Assembly (NCBI GenBank): GCA_934364795.1
Contig: CAKRMK010000030.1
Location: 1-41,947, forward strand
DNA length: 41,947 nucleotides
Source of the DNA: an uncultured Blautia sp.
GTDB taxonomy: Bacteria; Bacillota; Clostridia; Lachnospirales; Lachnospiraceae
Reading direction: 5' to 3'
The translations under genes were made by a program, and so were the position numbers. Below the pieces are notes generated by a model. It made no database searches. It was not told the origin of the DNA and saw only the letters and a program-made list of their open reading frames with translations. Below, piece after piece: positions 1-7,702 of this stretch; the stretch's first letter is position 1; every line of letters starts with the position of its first letter.

Positions 1-209
1 TCCATAACGCTGTCAAGAGCAGCTCCGTCAGCATGGATATTGAGGTCGATCGGTTTGGATAAATCCAGGCTGAAGATGCCCATGATAGATTTCGCATCGA
101 TAACATATCTGCCGGATACCAGGTCGAAGTCGCAGTCGAATTTGCTGATCTCGTTTACAAATGCTTTCACTTTATCGATTGAGTTAAGTGAGATTTTTGC
201 TGTTTTCAT
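1..209 (-). CDS. HPr-family protein lacking the phosphorylatable histidine (3' end outside window)
   Basis: The visible 69 residues match the HPr fold of the phosphotransferase system. The stretch DAKSIMGIFSLDL (about residues 38-50) corresponds to the HPr segment carrying regulatory Ser46, seen here as Ser41. The usual active-site GLHARPA motif near residue 15 is absent; residues 10-20 read SIDKVKAFVNE, so there is no histidine to accept phosphate from Enzyme I. The pattern resembles Crh of Bacillus, which keeps Ser46 and acts in carbon catabolite control rather than sugar transport. The ATG at 207-209 is preceded by AAGGGAGG (220-227) and a good promoter. The gene is divergent from mtaB. 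The C-terminus lies off the left edge. Family assignment is confident; a regulatory role is an inference. Confidence 0.85.
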   Translation of the reverse strand, partial: MKTAKISLNSIDKVKAFVNEISKFDCDFDLVSGRYVIDAKSIMGIFSLDLSKPIDLNIHADGAALDSVM

Positions 210-260
210 TGTGATATAACCTCCCTTGAATAGTAGTTATTGTGTTGCTTTACAGTACTC

Positions 261-289
261 ATATTACCTGTAGGCAGAATAAAAGTCAA
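261..289 (-). promoter_or_regulatory. Sigma-A promoter of the HPr-like gene
   Basis: On the minus strand the -35 is TTGACT (284-289) and the -10 is TAATAT (261-266), with a 17-bp spacer. It lies about 50 bp upstream of the start codon. Confidence 0.75.
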
Positions 290-307
290 GGTGAAAAAAG
301 AGAAAAA

Positions 308-337
308 TTGGTATAAGAATTAGTGAAATTGTATAAA
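308..337 (+). promoter_or_regulatory. Probable promoter of mtaB
   Basis: TTGGTA (308-313) and TATAAA (332-337) are separated by 18 bp, just upstream of the ribosome site of mtaB. The match is moderate. Confidence 0.4.
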
Positions 338-362
338 AATTTAATGATTTTTGGAGGAAAGC

Positions 363-1679
363 ATGAAAAAAAAAGTTGCCTTGCATAATTTGGGATGCAA
401 AGTAAATGCTTATGAAGTTGAAGCCATGCAGCAGCTTCTGGAACAGGCGGGATATGAGATTGTGCCTTTTGAACCAGGGGCAGATGTGTACGTGATTAAC
501 ACCTGTACTGTAACGAATATTGCAGACCGTAAATCCAGACAGATGCTTCACAAGGCAAAAAAAATGAACCCGGATGCTGTAGTAGTAGCTACCGGCTGTT
601 ATGTGCAGACAGACGAAGGAAAGCTGGAAAAAGACGAGGCAGTGGATCTGGTACTTGGAAACAACCAGAAAAAGAACATAGTAGAGGTTCTGGCAGAATA
701 TGAGGCAGAGCATCAGCGTCAGGCTCATATTATCAAAATTAACCAGACGAAAGAATATGAAGAGCTGGAAATCAGCCGTACAGCGGAGCATGTCCGTGCT
801 TATATCAAAGTGCAGGACGGATGCAATCAGTTTTGTACTTACTGCATTATTCCATATGCAAGAGGTCGTGTAAGAAGCAGGGAAAAAGAAAATATTCTTC
901 GTGAAGTACACAAACTGGCAGAAGCCGGATATAAAGAAGTAGTACTTACCGGAATCCATCTTAGCTCTTATGGTGTAGATTTTCCGGAAGAAAAGGAAGA
1001 AAGCCTTCTGTCCCTTATCAAAGCAGTAAATGAAGTAGAGGGAATTAGAAGAATCCGTCTTGGCTCTTTAGAACCGGGAATTGTAACAGAAGAGTTTGCA
1101 AAAGAGCTGTCAGACATGCCAAAAGTCTGCCCGCATTTTCATCTTTCCCTGCAAAGTGGCTGCGATACCACTCTTGAGAGGATGAACAGAAGATACAGAA
1201 GTGCAGAATATAAGGAAAGATGCCAGCTTCTTCGCAAATATTATGGAAATCCGGCTCTTACAACAGATGTGATCGTTGGTTTTCCAATGGAGACAGAGGA
1301 AGATTTCCAGTCTTCATACGAGTTTGTAAAGGAAATTCATTTTTATGAAACCCATATTTTCAAATATTCACGCCGTCATGGGACGAAAGCAGCTGCTATG
1401 GAAGGTCAGCTGACAGAAGCGGTAAAAGCAGTGCGAAGTGACAAAATGCTGGAACTTCACCAGCAGCGGGCTACAGAATATGAACAGTCTTTACTGGGAC
1501 AGGAGCTGGAAGTTCTTCTGGAAGAGGAAGTGGAAATGGATGGAAAGGCTTATTACCTGGGACATTCCAGAGAATATGTGAAAGTCGCCGTTCCAAAAAC
1601 AGAAAAATACGGAGTAAATGATATTTTAAATGTAAAAGCAGGCGCATTTGTGCAGCCACACATCCTTCTGGGAGAGTAA
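363..1679 (+). CDS. mtaB: tRNA t6A37 methylthiotransferase MtaB
   Basis: Radical-SAM enzyme that converts N6-threonylcarbamoyladenosine at tRNA position 37 to its 2-methylthio form (ms2t6A), which helps decoding of ANN codons. The 438-residue protein has the family order: an N-terminal UPF0004 domain beginning HNLGCKVNAYE with its cluster cysteines, a radical-SAM core with C154xxxC158xxC161 (CNQFCTYC), and a C-terminal TRAM-like domain. Length is normal. I chose the ATG at 363 because GGAGG lies at 353-357; a TTG at 351 would sit on that site. It is the first gene of a rightward run. Two further anticodon-loop modification genes lie about 4 kb downstream. Confidence 0.93.
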   Translation: MKKKVALHNLGCKVNAYEVEAMQQLLEQAGYEIVPFEPGADVYVINTCTVTNIADRKSRQMLHKAKKMNPDAVVVATGCYVQTDEGKLEKDEAVDLVLGNNQKKNIVEVLAEYEAEHQRQAHIIKINQTKEYEELEISRTAEHVRAYIKVQDGCNQFCTYCIIPYARGRVRSREKENILREVHKLAEAGYKEVVLTGIHLSSYGVDFPEEKEESLLSLIKAVNEVEGIRRIRLGSLEPGIVTEEFAKELSDMPKVCPHFHLSLQSGCDTTLERMNRRYRSAEYKERCQLLRKYYGNPALTTDVIVGFPMETEEDFQSSYEFVKEIHFYETHIFKYSRRHGTKAAAMEGQLTEAVKAVRSDKMLELHQQRATEYEQSLLGQELEVLLEEEVEMDGKAYYLGHSREYVKVAVPKTEKYGVNDILNVKAGAFVQPHILLGE

Positions 1680-1819
1680 GAAATACGTTGTACCTGTTCA
1701 CCTGGTGGGCAGTAACGATACTTTAAATGCCGAGGGTCCGACTTTTGGATATTTAGGATTGTAATTTATCCCCAGTTATATTAAAATAGAGAAGAAATAA
1801 TTTAAAGGACGTGAGAAAA

Positions 1820-2092
1820 ATGGCAGAAAATAATCTGGGAAATACACAATATTTCAGAACCAAACCAGACCAGGAACTTGAAGTGAAAGAAATTCTGGAC
1901 CTGGTTTACAACGCAATGGAAGAAAAAGGCTATAATCCTGTGAATCAGATCGTTGGTTACATTATGTCCGGTGATCCTACCTATATCACCAGCCATAAAG
2001 GTGCCAGAAGCATGATCATGAAGGTTGAGAGAGATGAGCTTGTAGAGGAACTTTTGACCGAGTATATTAAGAACAGATCCTGGGAATACTGA
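1820..2092 (+). CDS. IreB family regulatory phosphoprotein (UPF0297/DUF965)
   Basis: A 90-residue protein with the conserved UPF0297 features (TQYF at the N-terminus, the [14 protein letters not shown] helix, [10 protein letters not shown] and the NRSWEY end). In Enterococcus faecalis the homologue IreB is a substrate of the Ser/Thr kinase IreK and tunes cephalosporin resistance; the B. subtilis homologue is YrzL. ATG 1820 is preferred over GTG 1811 because AAAGGAC (1804-1810) is properly spaced from it. The stop is 2 bp from ruvX, and the order UPF0297-ruvX-DUF1292 is the standard Firmicute arrangement. The 130-bp gap before it shows no convincing promoter. Confidence 0.9.
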   Translation: MAENNLGNTQYFRTKPDQELEVKEILDLVYNAMEEKGYNPVNQIVGYIMSGDPTYITSHKGARSMIMKVERDELVEELLTEYIKNRSWEY

Positions 2093-2094
2093 TC

Positions 2095-2550
2095 ATGAGA
2101 GTGATGGGATTAGATTACGGTTCCAAGACGGTGGGCGTTGCCGTCAGTGATCCTCTGGGACTGACCGCACAGGGAGTGGAAACCATCTGGAGGAAGCAGG
2201 AGAATAAGCTTCGTCAGACTATGGCACGGATCGAAGAACTGATTTCGGAATATCAGGTTGAGCGTATTGTACTGGGATATCCGAAGAATATGAATAATAC
2301 TATCGGCGAGCGGGCAATGAAATCTCTGGAATTTAAGGAAAAACTGGAGAAGAGAACAGGCCTGCCTGTTGTGATGTGGGATGAACGGCTGACAACGGCG
2401 GAAGCGGAGCGTACTTTGATCGAGACCGGTGTGAGACGTGAGAACCGCAAACAGTTTCTTGATCAGATGGCAGCAGTCCTGATTTTACAGGGGTATCTGG
2501 ATAGAATTGGTATGAATAAAGACAAGGAAGAACACAATGGAGAAAATTAA
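2095..2550 (+). CDS. ruvX: RuvX/YqgF family Holliday junction resolvase-like nuclease
   Basis: A 151-residue RNase H-fold protein. The N-terminal [16 protein letters not shown] carries the first catalytic Asp, [13 protein letters not shown] the central motif and [11 protein letters not shown] the C-terminal acidic motif of the YqgF family. The family is linked to 5' processing of pre-16S rRNA and to Holliday-junction resolution; the sequence cannot decide which applies here. It follows the IreB gene by 2 bp and its 3' end overlaps the DUF1292 gene by 14 bp, so translation is probably coupled. Length is typical. Confidence 0.92.
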   Translation: MRVMGLDYGSKTVGVAVSDPLGLTAQGVETIWRKQENKLRQTMARIEELISEYQVERIVLGYPKNMNNTIGERAMKSLEFKEKLEKRTGLPVVMWDERLTTAEAERTLIETGVRRENRKQFLDQMAAVLILQGYLDRIGMNKDKEEHNGEN

Positions 2551-2791
2551 ATTTCAGACCGAGGACGGGATTATAGAATTTTTCGTGGAAGAACAGACTA
2601 CAGTTGCAGGGATTACTTATCTTCTGGTATCAGATTCCCAGGAAGATGAGGCGAATGCATACATTATGAAAGACATTTCCGAAGAGGGAAGTGAAGAAGC
2701 CAGCTACGAGATGGTTGAGGACGATGAAGAACTGGAAGCAATTTCCAGAGTTTTTGAGCAGATGTTAGACGACGTAGATCTGGAAGTATAA
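2537..2791 (+). CDS. DUF1292 (YrzB-like) acidic protein
   Basis: An 84-residue, strongly acidic protein of unknown function. Features typical of DUF1292 include the [15 protein letters not shown] opening, a YLLVSDS strand and a Glu/Asp-rich C-terminus. It starts inside the end of ruvX (14-bp overlap). Its homologue yrzB sits in the same place in Bacillus. No catalytic motif is visible. Function is unknown. Confidence 0.85.
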   Translation: MEKIKFQTEDGIIEFFVEEQTTVAGITYLLVSDSQEDEANAYIMKDISEEGSEEASYEMVEDDEELEAISRVFEQMLDDVDLEV

Positions 2792-2817
2792 GAAGTATAA
2801 AAAGTCACTTTATGGGG

Positions 2818-2875
2818 TACTGTTCACAGGCAATATCTGTGTGATCGCACTTGGCTGCGAATGGAGCGAACAGTA
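2818..2875 (+). repeat. Inverted-repeat element before the RNase J gene
   Basis: TACTGTTC (2818-2825) and GAACAGTA (2868-2875) form a perfect 8-bp inverted repeat around 42 bp. A looser relative, with CTGTTCACC and GGCAGTAACG, lies at about 1694-1719 in the gap after mtaB. It may be a small dispersed repeat or an mRNA stem in the leader of the RNase J gene. Confidence 0.4.
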
Positions 2876-2929
2876 ACCTTTGTCCCTGTACCGTGAGTTT
2901 GGAGGGAAAAGTGCACAAAAAAATGGAGG

Positions 2930-4813
2930 ATGGATCGATTGAAGACAGAAAATGAAATGAACAGCAGCGGGCAGAAGAATCCGGCTACCGGAAACGGTAC
3001 AAGAAAACCAAATTTCAGACATAAAAATTACAGATATAAAGCACAGCCTAAGAAAGAAGGCACAAAAAACAGCACCGAAAAACCGGCAAAGAACCCAAAC
3101 CACAGACCACAGCTTCGCAGTCAGGCGAAACCGGTTATCAAAAGACCACGCAAGAATACAAACGGCTCCAAACTGAAGATCATTCCACTTGGCGGATTGG
3201 AACAGATTGGAATGAATATTACAGCTTTTGAGTATGAAGATAGTATAGTAGTAGTGGATTGCGGTTTGTCCTTTCCAGAGGATGACATGCTGGGAATCGA
3301 CCTTGTAATCCCGGATGTTACCTATCTGAAAGAAAATATATCAAAAGTTAAAGGATTTGTGATCACTCACGGACATGAGGATCATATTGGTGCACTTCCC
3401 TATGTATTGAAGGAAGTAAATGCACCTATTTATTCAACCAAGCTGACTCTTGCACTGATCAGCAACAAATTAAAAGAACATAACCTTACCAAGACCACCA
3501 AGTTAAAAGAAGTGAAACACGGACAGGTCATTAATCTTGGTGATTTTGCCATTGAGTTTATTAAGACTAACCACAGTATTCAGGATGCATCTGCACTGGC
3601 TATCTATTCTCCTGTTGGAATTGTTGTGCATACAGGAGACTTTAAGGTGGATTATACTCCTGTATTTGGAGATGCCATTGACCTTCAGAGATTTGCAGAG
3701 ATCGGACGCAAAGGTGTACTGGCAGTTATGTGTGACTCTACCAATGCGGAGCGCCCTGGCTTTACCATGTCAGAGCGTACAGTTGGTCATGTTTTTGACA
3801 ATCTTTTCAATGAATATAAGACAGCACGTATCATTATTGCTACCTTTGCTTCTAATGTTGACCGTGTGCAGCAGATCATTAATACTGCATACCGTTTTGG
3901 GCGTAAGGTAGCAGTAGAGGGCCGCAGTATGGTCAATGTTATTACTACAGCGGCAGAACTGGGATATCTGCGTATTCCGGATCAGACGCTCATTGAAATT
4001 GACCAGGTAAAGAATTATCCGGATGAACAGCTTGTTCTGATCACAACAGGAAGCCAGGGTGAGTCTATGGCAGCTCTTTCCCGTATGGCAGCAAGCATTC
4101 ATAAAAAGATTACAATTAAGCCAAACGATGCCATTATTTTCAGCTCTCATCCCATTCCAGGTAATGAGAAAGCTGTTTCCAAGGTAATCAATGAGCTTTC
4201 CATGAAAGGTGCCAAGGTAATTTTCCAGGATGCACATGTTTCCGGCCATGCATGTCAGGAAGAGATCAAGCTGATCTACTCCCTGGTGAAGCCAAAATAT
4301 GCCATTCCGGTACATGGTGAATATCGTCACCTTACTGCACAGAAGCAGGTTGTGGAAGAACTTGGCTATTCCAAGGACAACATTTTCATCCTGAAATCAG
4401 GAAACGTTCTGGAACTGGATGAGCAAAGTGCAGCTGTAACAGGTTCCGTACACACAGGCGCGATCCTTGTGGATGGTCTTGGTGTTGGAGATGTTGGAAA
4501 TATTGTACTTCGTGACAGACAGCATCTTGCAGAAGATGGAATTATGATCGTAGTCATGACTCTTGAAAGACACAGCAATGTGGTTCTTGCAGGTCCTGAT
4601 ATTGTATCCCGTGGATTTGTATATGTAAGGGAATCCGAGGATCTTATGGATCATGCAAGGGAAGTAGTTGAGCAGGCACTGGATGGCTGTCTGGAAAGAG
4701 GAATCACTGACTGGAGCAAGATCAAGTCAGCAGTGAAGGATGCGCTTAGTGATTATGTTTGGAAGCGAACCAAGAGAAGTCCTATGATACTTCCGATCAT
4801 TATGGAAGCATAG
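2930..4813 (+). CDS. rnj: Ribonuclease J
   Basis: Metallo-beta-lactamase/beta-CASP RNase with 5'-3' exonuclease and endonuclease activity, central to mRNA decay and rRNA maturation in Firmicutes. The zinc motif HGHEDHIG lies at about residues 147-154. The beta-CASP region follows, and the C-terminal part ends in a typical RNase J domain. The first 80 or so residues are an added basic, low-complexity tail rich in Lys, Asn, Gln and Pro, which could bind RNA or the ribosome. The start is uncertain: ATG 2930 directly abuts GGAGG (2925-2929), so TTG 2939, nine bases after it and in frame, may be the real start. The protein is 624-627 residues. I cannot say whether it is J1 or J2. Confidence 0.93.
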   Translation: MDRLKTENEMNSSGQKNPATGNGTRKPNFRHKNYRYKAQPKKEGTKNSTEKPAKNPNHRPQLRSQAKPVIKRPRKNTNGSKLKIIPLGGLEQIGMNITAFEYEDSIVVVDCGLSFPEDDMLGIDLVIPDVTYLKENISKVKGFVITHGHEDHIGALPYVLKEVNAPIYSTKLTLALISNKLKEHNLTKTTKLKEVKHGQVINLGDFAIEFIKTNHSIQDASALAIYSPVGIVVHTGDFKVDYTPVFGDAIDLQRFAEIGRKGVLAVMCDSTNAERPGFTMSERTVGHVFDNLFNEYKTARIIIATFASNVDRVQQIINTAYRFGRKVAVEGRSMVNVITTAAELGYLRIPDQTLIEIDQVKNYPDEQLVLITTGSQGESMAALSRMAASIHKKITIKPNDAIIFSSHPIPGNEKAVSKVINELSMKGAKVIFQDAHVSGHACQEEIKLIYSLVKPKYAIPVHGEYRHLTAQKQVVEELGYSKDNIFILKSGNVLELDEQSAAVTGSVHTGAILVDGLGVGDVGNIVLRDRQHLAEDGIMIVVMTLERHSNVVLAGPDIVSRGFVYVRESEDLMDHAREVVEQALDGCLERGITDWSKIKSAVKDALSDYVWKRTKRSPMILPIIMEA

Positions 4814-4825
4814 CAGGAGGCAGTC

Positions 4826-5164
4826 ATGAATGAAATTAAAGACTGTATAGACGCACTTCTTGCAGCTATACAGAACAGTGAAGAATATCAGGAATTTGTG
4901 AAATACAAAGAAGAACTGGAGCAGGATCCGGAGCTTTTGGAACGTGTGAATGCTTTCAGGGGGAATAATTTCAGATTACAGAACGAAGCAAACAGAGACG
5001 AGCTGTTCCGGGGAACGGAACAGCTCAACAGAGAATCAAGAGAGCTTCGTAAAATTCCGCAGGTAAATGCATTTCTGGATGCAGAACTTGCTTTGTGTAA
5101 GCTGATGCAGAAGATCTGCAAAACCCTTACCGAAGGAATTGACCTGGATATTCCCAAGTTATAA
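4826..5164 (+). CDS. YlbF/YmcA family protein
   Basis: A 112-residue helical protein of the YlbF/YmcA (DUF964) family. Family features include the N-terminal helix with LLAAIQNSEEYQEF, the charged middle (NNFRLQNEANRDE) and the C-terminal helix ending GIDLDIPKL. In B. subtilis, YlbF, YmcA and YaaT form the Y-complex, which acts with RNase Y in mRNA maturation and affects competence and sporulation. Position 12 bp after RNase J fits a role in RNA turnover, but that link is inferred. AGGAGG lies 7 bp before ATG 4826. Confidence 0.85.
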   Translation: MNEIKDCIDALLAAIQNSEEYQEFVKYKEELEQDPELLERVNAFRGNNFRLQNEANRDELFRGTEQLNRESRELRKIPQVNAFLDAELALCKLMQKICKTLTEGIDLDIPKL

Positions 5165-5173
5165 GGAGGAAAT

Positions 5174-5743
5174 ATGGGTAATACAAGAGATCAGGTGGGA
5201 AAGGCTGGCCTGTTTGTTGCCGGCGGGGTGTTTCGCACCGCTTTATACGTTTGCGTTGCATTGCTGATCTTCTGGGTAGGCAAGTCAGCTTACCAGTTTG
5301 GCTATGATGTTTTTAATCAGCAGGCAGTAAGTCCGGGAGCAGGACAGGAAGTGACTGTAGTGATTCCGGAAGATTCTTCTACATACGATGTGGCAAAAAT
5401 TTTAAAAAGCAAAGGGCTGATCGAAGACAGCCTGGTATTCTTTGCACAGGAAAAGCTTTCTACATATAAGGGACAGATGCAGGCTGGAACTTATCTTCTT
5501 AGCACTGCATATACACCTACCCGTATTATGGGAATTCTTGCAGGTGATGAAGAACAAAGTGGAGTGACACAGGATACAGCAACTGTGGCAGATGGCGCAG
5601 TTTCAGACAGTGGAAGTACAGATACAGATGCAACAGACAGTACAGCAGATGCAACAGCAGATACAGCTGGCGCAGACGGTGCTGATGGAAGTGCAGACTC
5701 CACAGATCAGGCTGCAAACGGGGAAGGAGATTCGAACCAGTGA
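5174..5743 (+). CDS. MltG-like membrane protein lacking the transglycosylase domain
   Basis: A 189-residue protein with one N-terminal membrane segment (about residues 20-42) and then an extracytoplasmic LysM-like subdomain of the YceG/MltG type (VTVVIPEDSSTYDVAKIL, then AGTYLLSTAYTPTRIMGIL). Full MltG proteins are about 340 residues or more and carry a catalytic domain with an essential Glu after this point. Here that domain is replaced by about 60 residues of Asp/Ser/Thr/Ala low complexity. The protein therefore cannot cut glycan strands and may be a binding or scaffold relative. The position equals that of yrrL (mltG) in Bacillus, directly before the yrrM homologue. AAGGAGG precedes ATG 5174. 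Confidence 0.75.
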   Translation: MGNTRDQVGKAGLFVAGGVFRTALYVCVALLIFWVGKSAYQFGYDVFNQQAVSPGAGQEVTVVIPEDSSTYDVAKILKSKGLIEDSLVFFAQEKLSTYKGQMQAGTYLLSTAYTPTRIMGILAGDEEQSGVTQDTATVADGAVSDSGSTDTDATDSTADATADTAGADGADGSADSTDQAANGEGDSNQ

Positions 5744-6387
5744 TCGTAGAGGAACGGATGCGTACTTACATTAATTCTCTTGATATGGGAAATACTCCAT
5801 TCCTTGAAAATCTGGAGCAGGAAGCTCTTGAATCAAGAGTTCCCATTATCCGGAAAGAAATGCAAAGCTTTCTTAAGATGATGCTTGCGGCAAACCAGCC
5901 TGCAAGCATTCTTGAGGTAGGAACAGCAGTTGGTTTTTCCACTCTTCTGATGTGCGAATACGGAAGAGCAGACCTTAAGATCACCACCATTGAGAATTAT
6001 GAAAAGAGGATCCCCATTGCCAGAGAGAATTTCAAAAAGGCAGACAGAGAATCACAGATCACCTTTTTAAATGGCGATGCAGGGGAAATTCTTGGAAAAT
6101 TAGATGGTACCTATGATTTTATTTTTATGGATGCTGCCAAAGGGCAGTACATTCACTGGCTGCCAGATGTGCTTCGGCTGATGCATAAGGGCAGCATTCT
6201 TGTCTCTGATAATGTGCTTCAGGAGGGCGACCTTATTGAATCCCATTATCTTGTAGAGCGGCGCAACCGGACAATTTATAAACGGATGCGCGAATATTTA
6301 TATGAACTGAAACATAATCCATTACTGGAGACTTCCATTCTCCCTCTGGGAGACGGAGTTGCTGTCAGTGTAAAGAAAGAGGAGTAA
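5740..6387 (+). CDS. trmR: O-methyltransferase, probably tRNA 5-hydroxyuridine methyltransferase TrmR
   Basis: A 215-residue class I SAM-dependent O-methyltransferase of the COMT-like family. The SAM motif I is ILEVGTAVGFST (about residues 60-71). FIFMDAAKGQY and SDNVL match the metal-binding acidic positions of this family. B. subtilis TrmR (YrrM) methylates 5-hydroxyuridine at wobble position 34 to 5-methoxyuridine. The assignment rests on similarity and on the same order here: mltG-like gene, methyltransferase, U32 protein. GTG 5740 overlaps the preceding TGA (GTGA) and has GGAGA upstream, pointing to translational coupling; ATG 5758 is the alternative. Confidence 0.8.
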   Translation: MIVEERMRTYINSLDMGNTPFLENLEQEALESRVPIIRKEMQSFLKMMLAANQPASILEVGTAVGFSTLLMCEYGRADLKITTIENYEKRIPIARENFKKADRESQITFLNGDAGEILGKLDGTYDFIFMDAAKGQYIHWLPDVLRLMHKGSILVSDNVLQEGDLIESHYLVERRNRTIYKRMREYLYELKHNPLLETSILPLGDGVAVSVKKEE

Positions 6388-6388
6388 T

Positions 6389-7615
6389 ATGCGTAAACCA
6401 GAATTATTAGTTCCTGCAAGCAGTCTTGAGGTTTTGAAGATTGCCACAATATTTGGAGCAGATGCTGTTTATATTGGAGGAGAAGCCTTTGGACTTCGTG
6501 CCAAAGCACGTAACTTTACAAAAGAAGAGATGGCACAGGGAATTGCTTTTGCCCATGAGCACGGTGTAAAAGTTTATGTAACCGTGAATATTCTGGCGCA
6601 TAACTATGACCTGCCAGGAGTGAGAGAATACCTTCAAGAATTAAAGGAATTAAAGCCGGATGCCCTGATTATTGCAGATCCGGGAATATTTACCTATGCC
6701 AAGGAAATCTGTCCGGAAATTGAGCGTCACATCAGTACCCAGGCGAATAATACCAATTATGAAACTTACCGTTTCTGGTACAATCTGGGAGCAAAGCGTG
6801 TAGTAAGTGCCCGTGAGCTTTCCCTGGAGGAAATCAGACAGATCCGTGCAAACATTCCGGAAGATATGGAAATTGAGACCTTTATTCATGGGGCAATGTG
6901 CATTTCCTATTCAGGACGCTGCCTTCTTAGCAATTTCCTGGTAGGAAGAGATGCAAACCAGGGAGCCTGTACACATCCATGCCGCTGGAAATATTCTATT
7001 GTAGAAGAGTCAAGACCGGGAGAGTATATGCCTGTCTACGAAAATGAGCGTGGCACTTATATTTTTAACTCCAAGGATCTTTGCATGATCGAGCATATGG
7101 ATGATGTTCTTACAAGCGGAATTGACAGCCTGAAGATTGAAGGACGTATGAAAACAGCACTTTATGTGGCAACAGTTGCACGTACTTACCGTAAGGCAAT
7201 TGATGATTATCTGGAAGATCCAGCGAAATATCAGGCAAATATGTCCTGGTACCAGGAGCAGATCGCAGGCTGTACCTACCGTAAATTTACTACCGGTTTC
7301 TTCTATGGCAAGCCAAGCGAAGAAGCACAGATCTATGATAACAATACTTACGAAAAAGGATATACTTATCTGGGATTTGCAGAGGCAGTGGATGAAAGAG
7401 GGCTTGTGCAGATTACACAGAGAAATAAGTTTCTGGTTGGAGAAACCATTGAGATCATGAAGCCAGATGGAACCAACTTACTGGTGACAGTTAAGGCTAT
7501 CTACGATGAGGAGGGCAATTCAGTAGAAAGCGCTCCCCATCCTCAGCAGAAGCTGTTTGTAGATCTTGGAGGCGGAGCTGATGTATATGACATTCTCCGC
7601 CGCAGTGAGGCATAA
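6389..7615 (+). CDS. trhP: U32 family protein, probably tRNA uridine hydroxylation protein TrhP
   Basis: A 408-residue U32 protein opening PELLVPASSLEVLKIA. It has the signature EIETFIHGAMCISYSGRC and four cysteines (C171, C178, C194, C198) expected to hold an iron-sulfur cluster. U32 proteins were first called collagenases; TrhP members (E. coli YegQ, B. subtilis YrrN/YrrO) are needed to make 5-hydroxyuridine at tRNA position 34. The neighbouring TrmR-like enzyme would then methylate that product. The start lies 2 bp after the methyltransferase stop codon with GGAG upstream. A single U32 gene is present here, where Bacillus has two adjacent ones. Confidence 0.82.
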   Translation: MRKPELLVPASSLEVLKIATIFGADAVYIGGEAFGLRAKARNFTKEEMAQGIAFAHEHGVKVYVTVNILAHNYDLPGVREYLQELKELKPDALIIADPGIFTYAKEICPEIERHISTQANNTNYETYRFWYNLGAKRVVSARELSLEEIRQIRANIPEDMEIETFIHGAMCISYSGRCLLSNFLVGRDANQGACTHPCRWKYSIVEESRPGEYMPVYENERGTYIFNSKDLCMIEHMDDVLTSGIDSLKIEGRMKTALYVATVARTYRKAIDDYLEDPAKYQANMSWYQEQIAGCTYRKFTTGFFYGKPSEEAQIYDNNTYEKGYTYLGFAEAVDERGLVQITQRNKFLVGETIEIMKPDGTNLLVTVKAIYDEEGNSVESAPHPQQKLFVDLGGGADVYDILRRSEA

Positions 7616-7620
7616 AAATC

Positions 7621-7690
7621 GGAGCGTGCAAAAATTATTTCTGCAATCTGCGTGCCCCCATTTCGAGATATATTTTACCCGAATTTGGCT
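7621..7690 (+). repeat. Palindromic repeat family, half copy A
   Basis: The 70 bp match the left arm of the full element at 26027-26190, sharing GAGCGTG, ATTATTTCTGCAATCTGC, GTGCCCC and ATATTTTACCCGAAT. The right arm is absent. It lies between the converging trhP and sigK genes. Confidence 0.75.
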
Positions 7691-7702
7691 TATACAGCTA
7701 TG

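Noticed and set aside
264..959. Long minus-strand open frame opposite mtaB
   Set aside because: It is antisense to a well-conserved gene and has no ribosome site or family resemblance.
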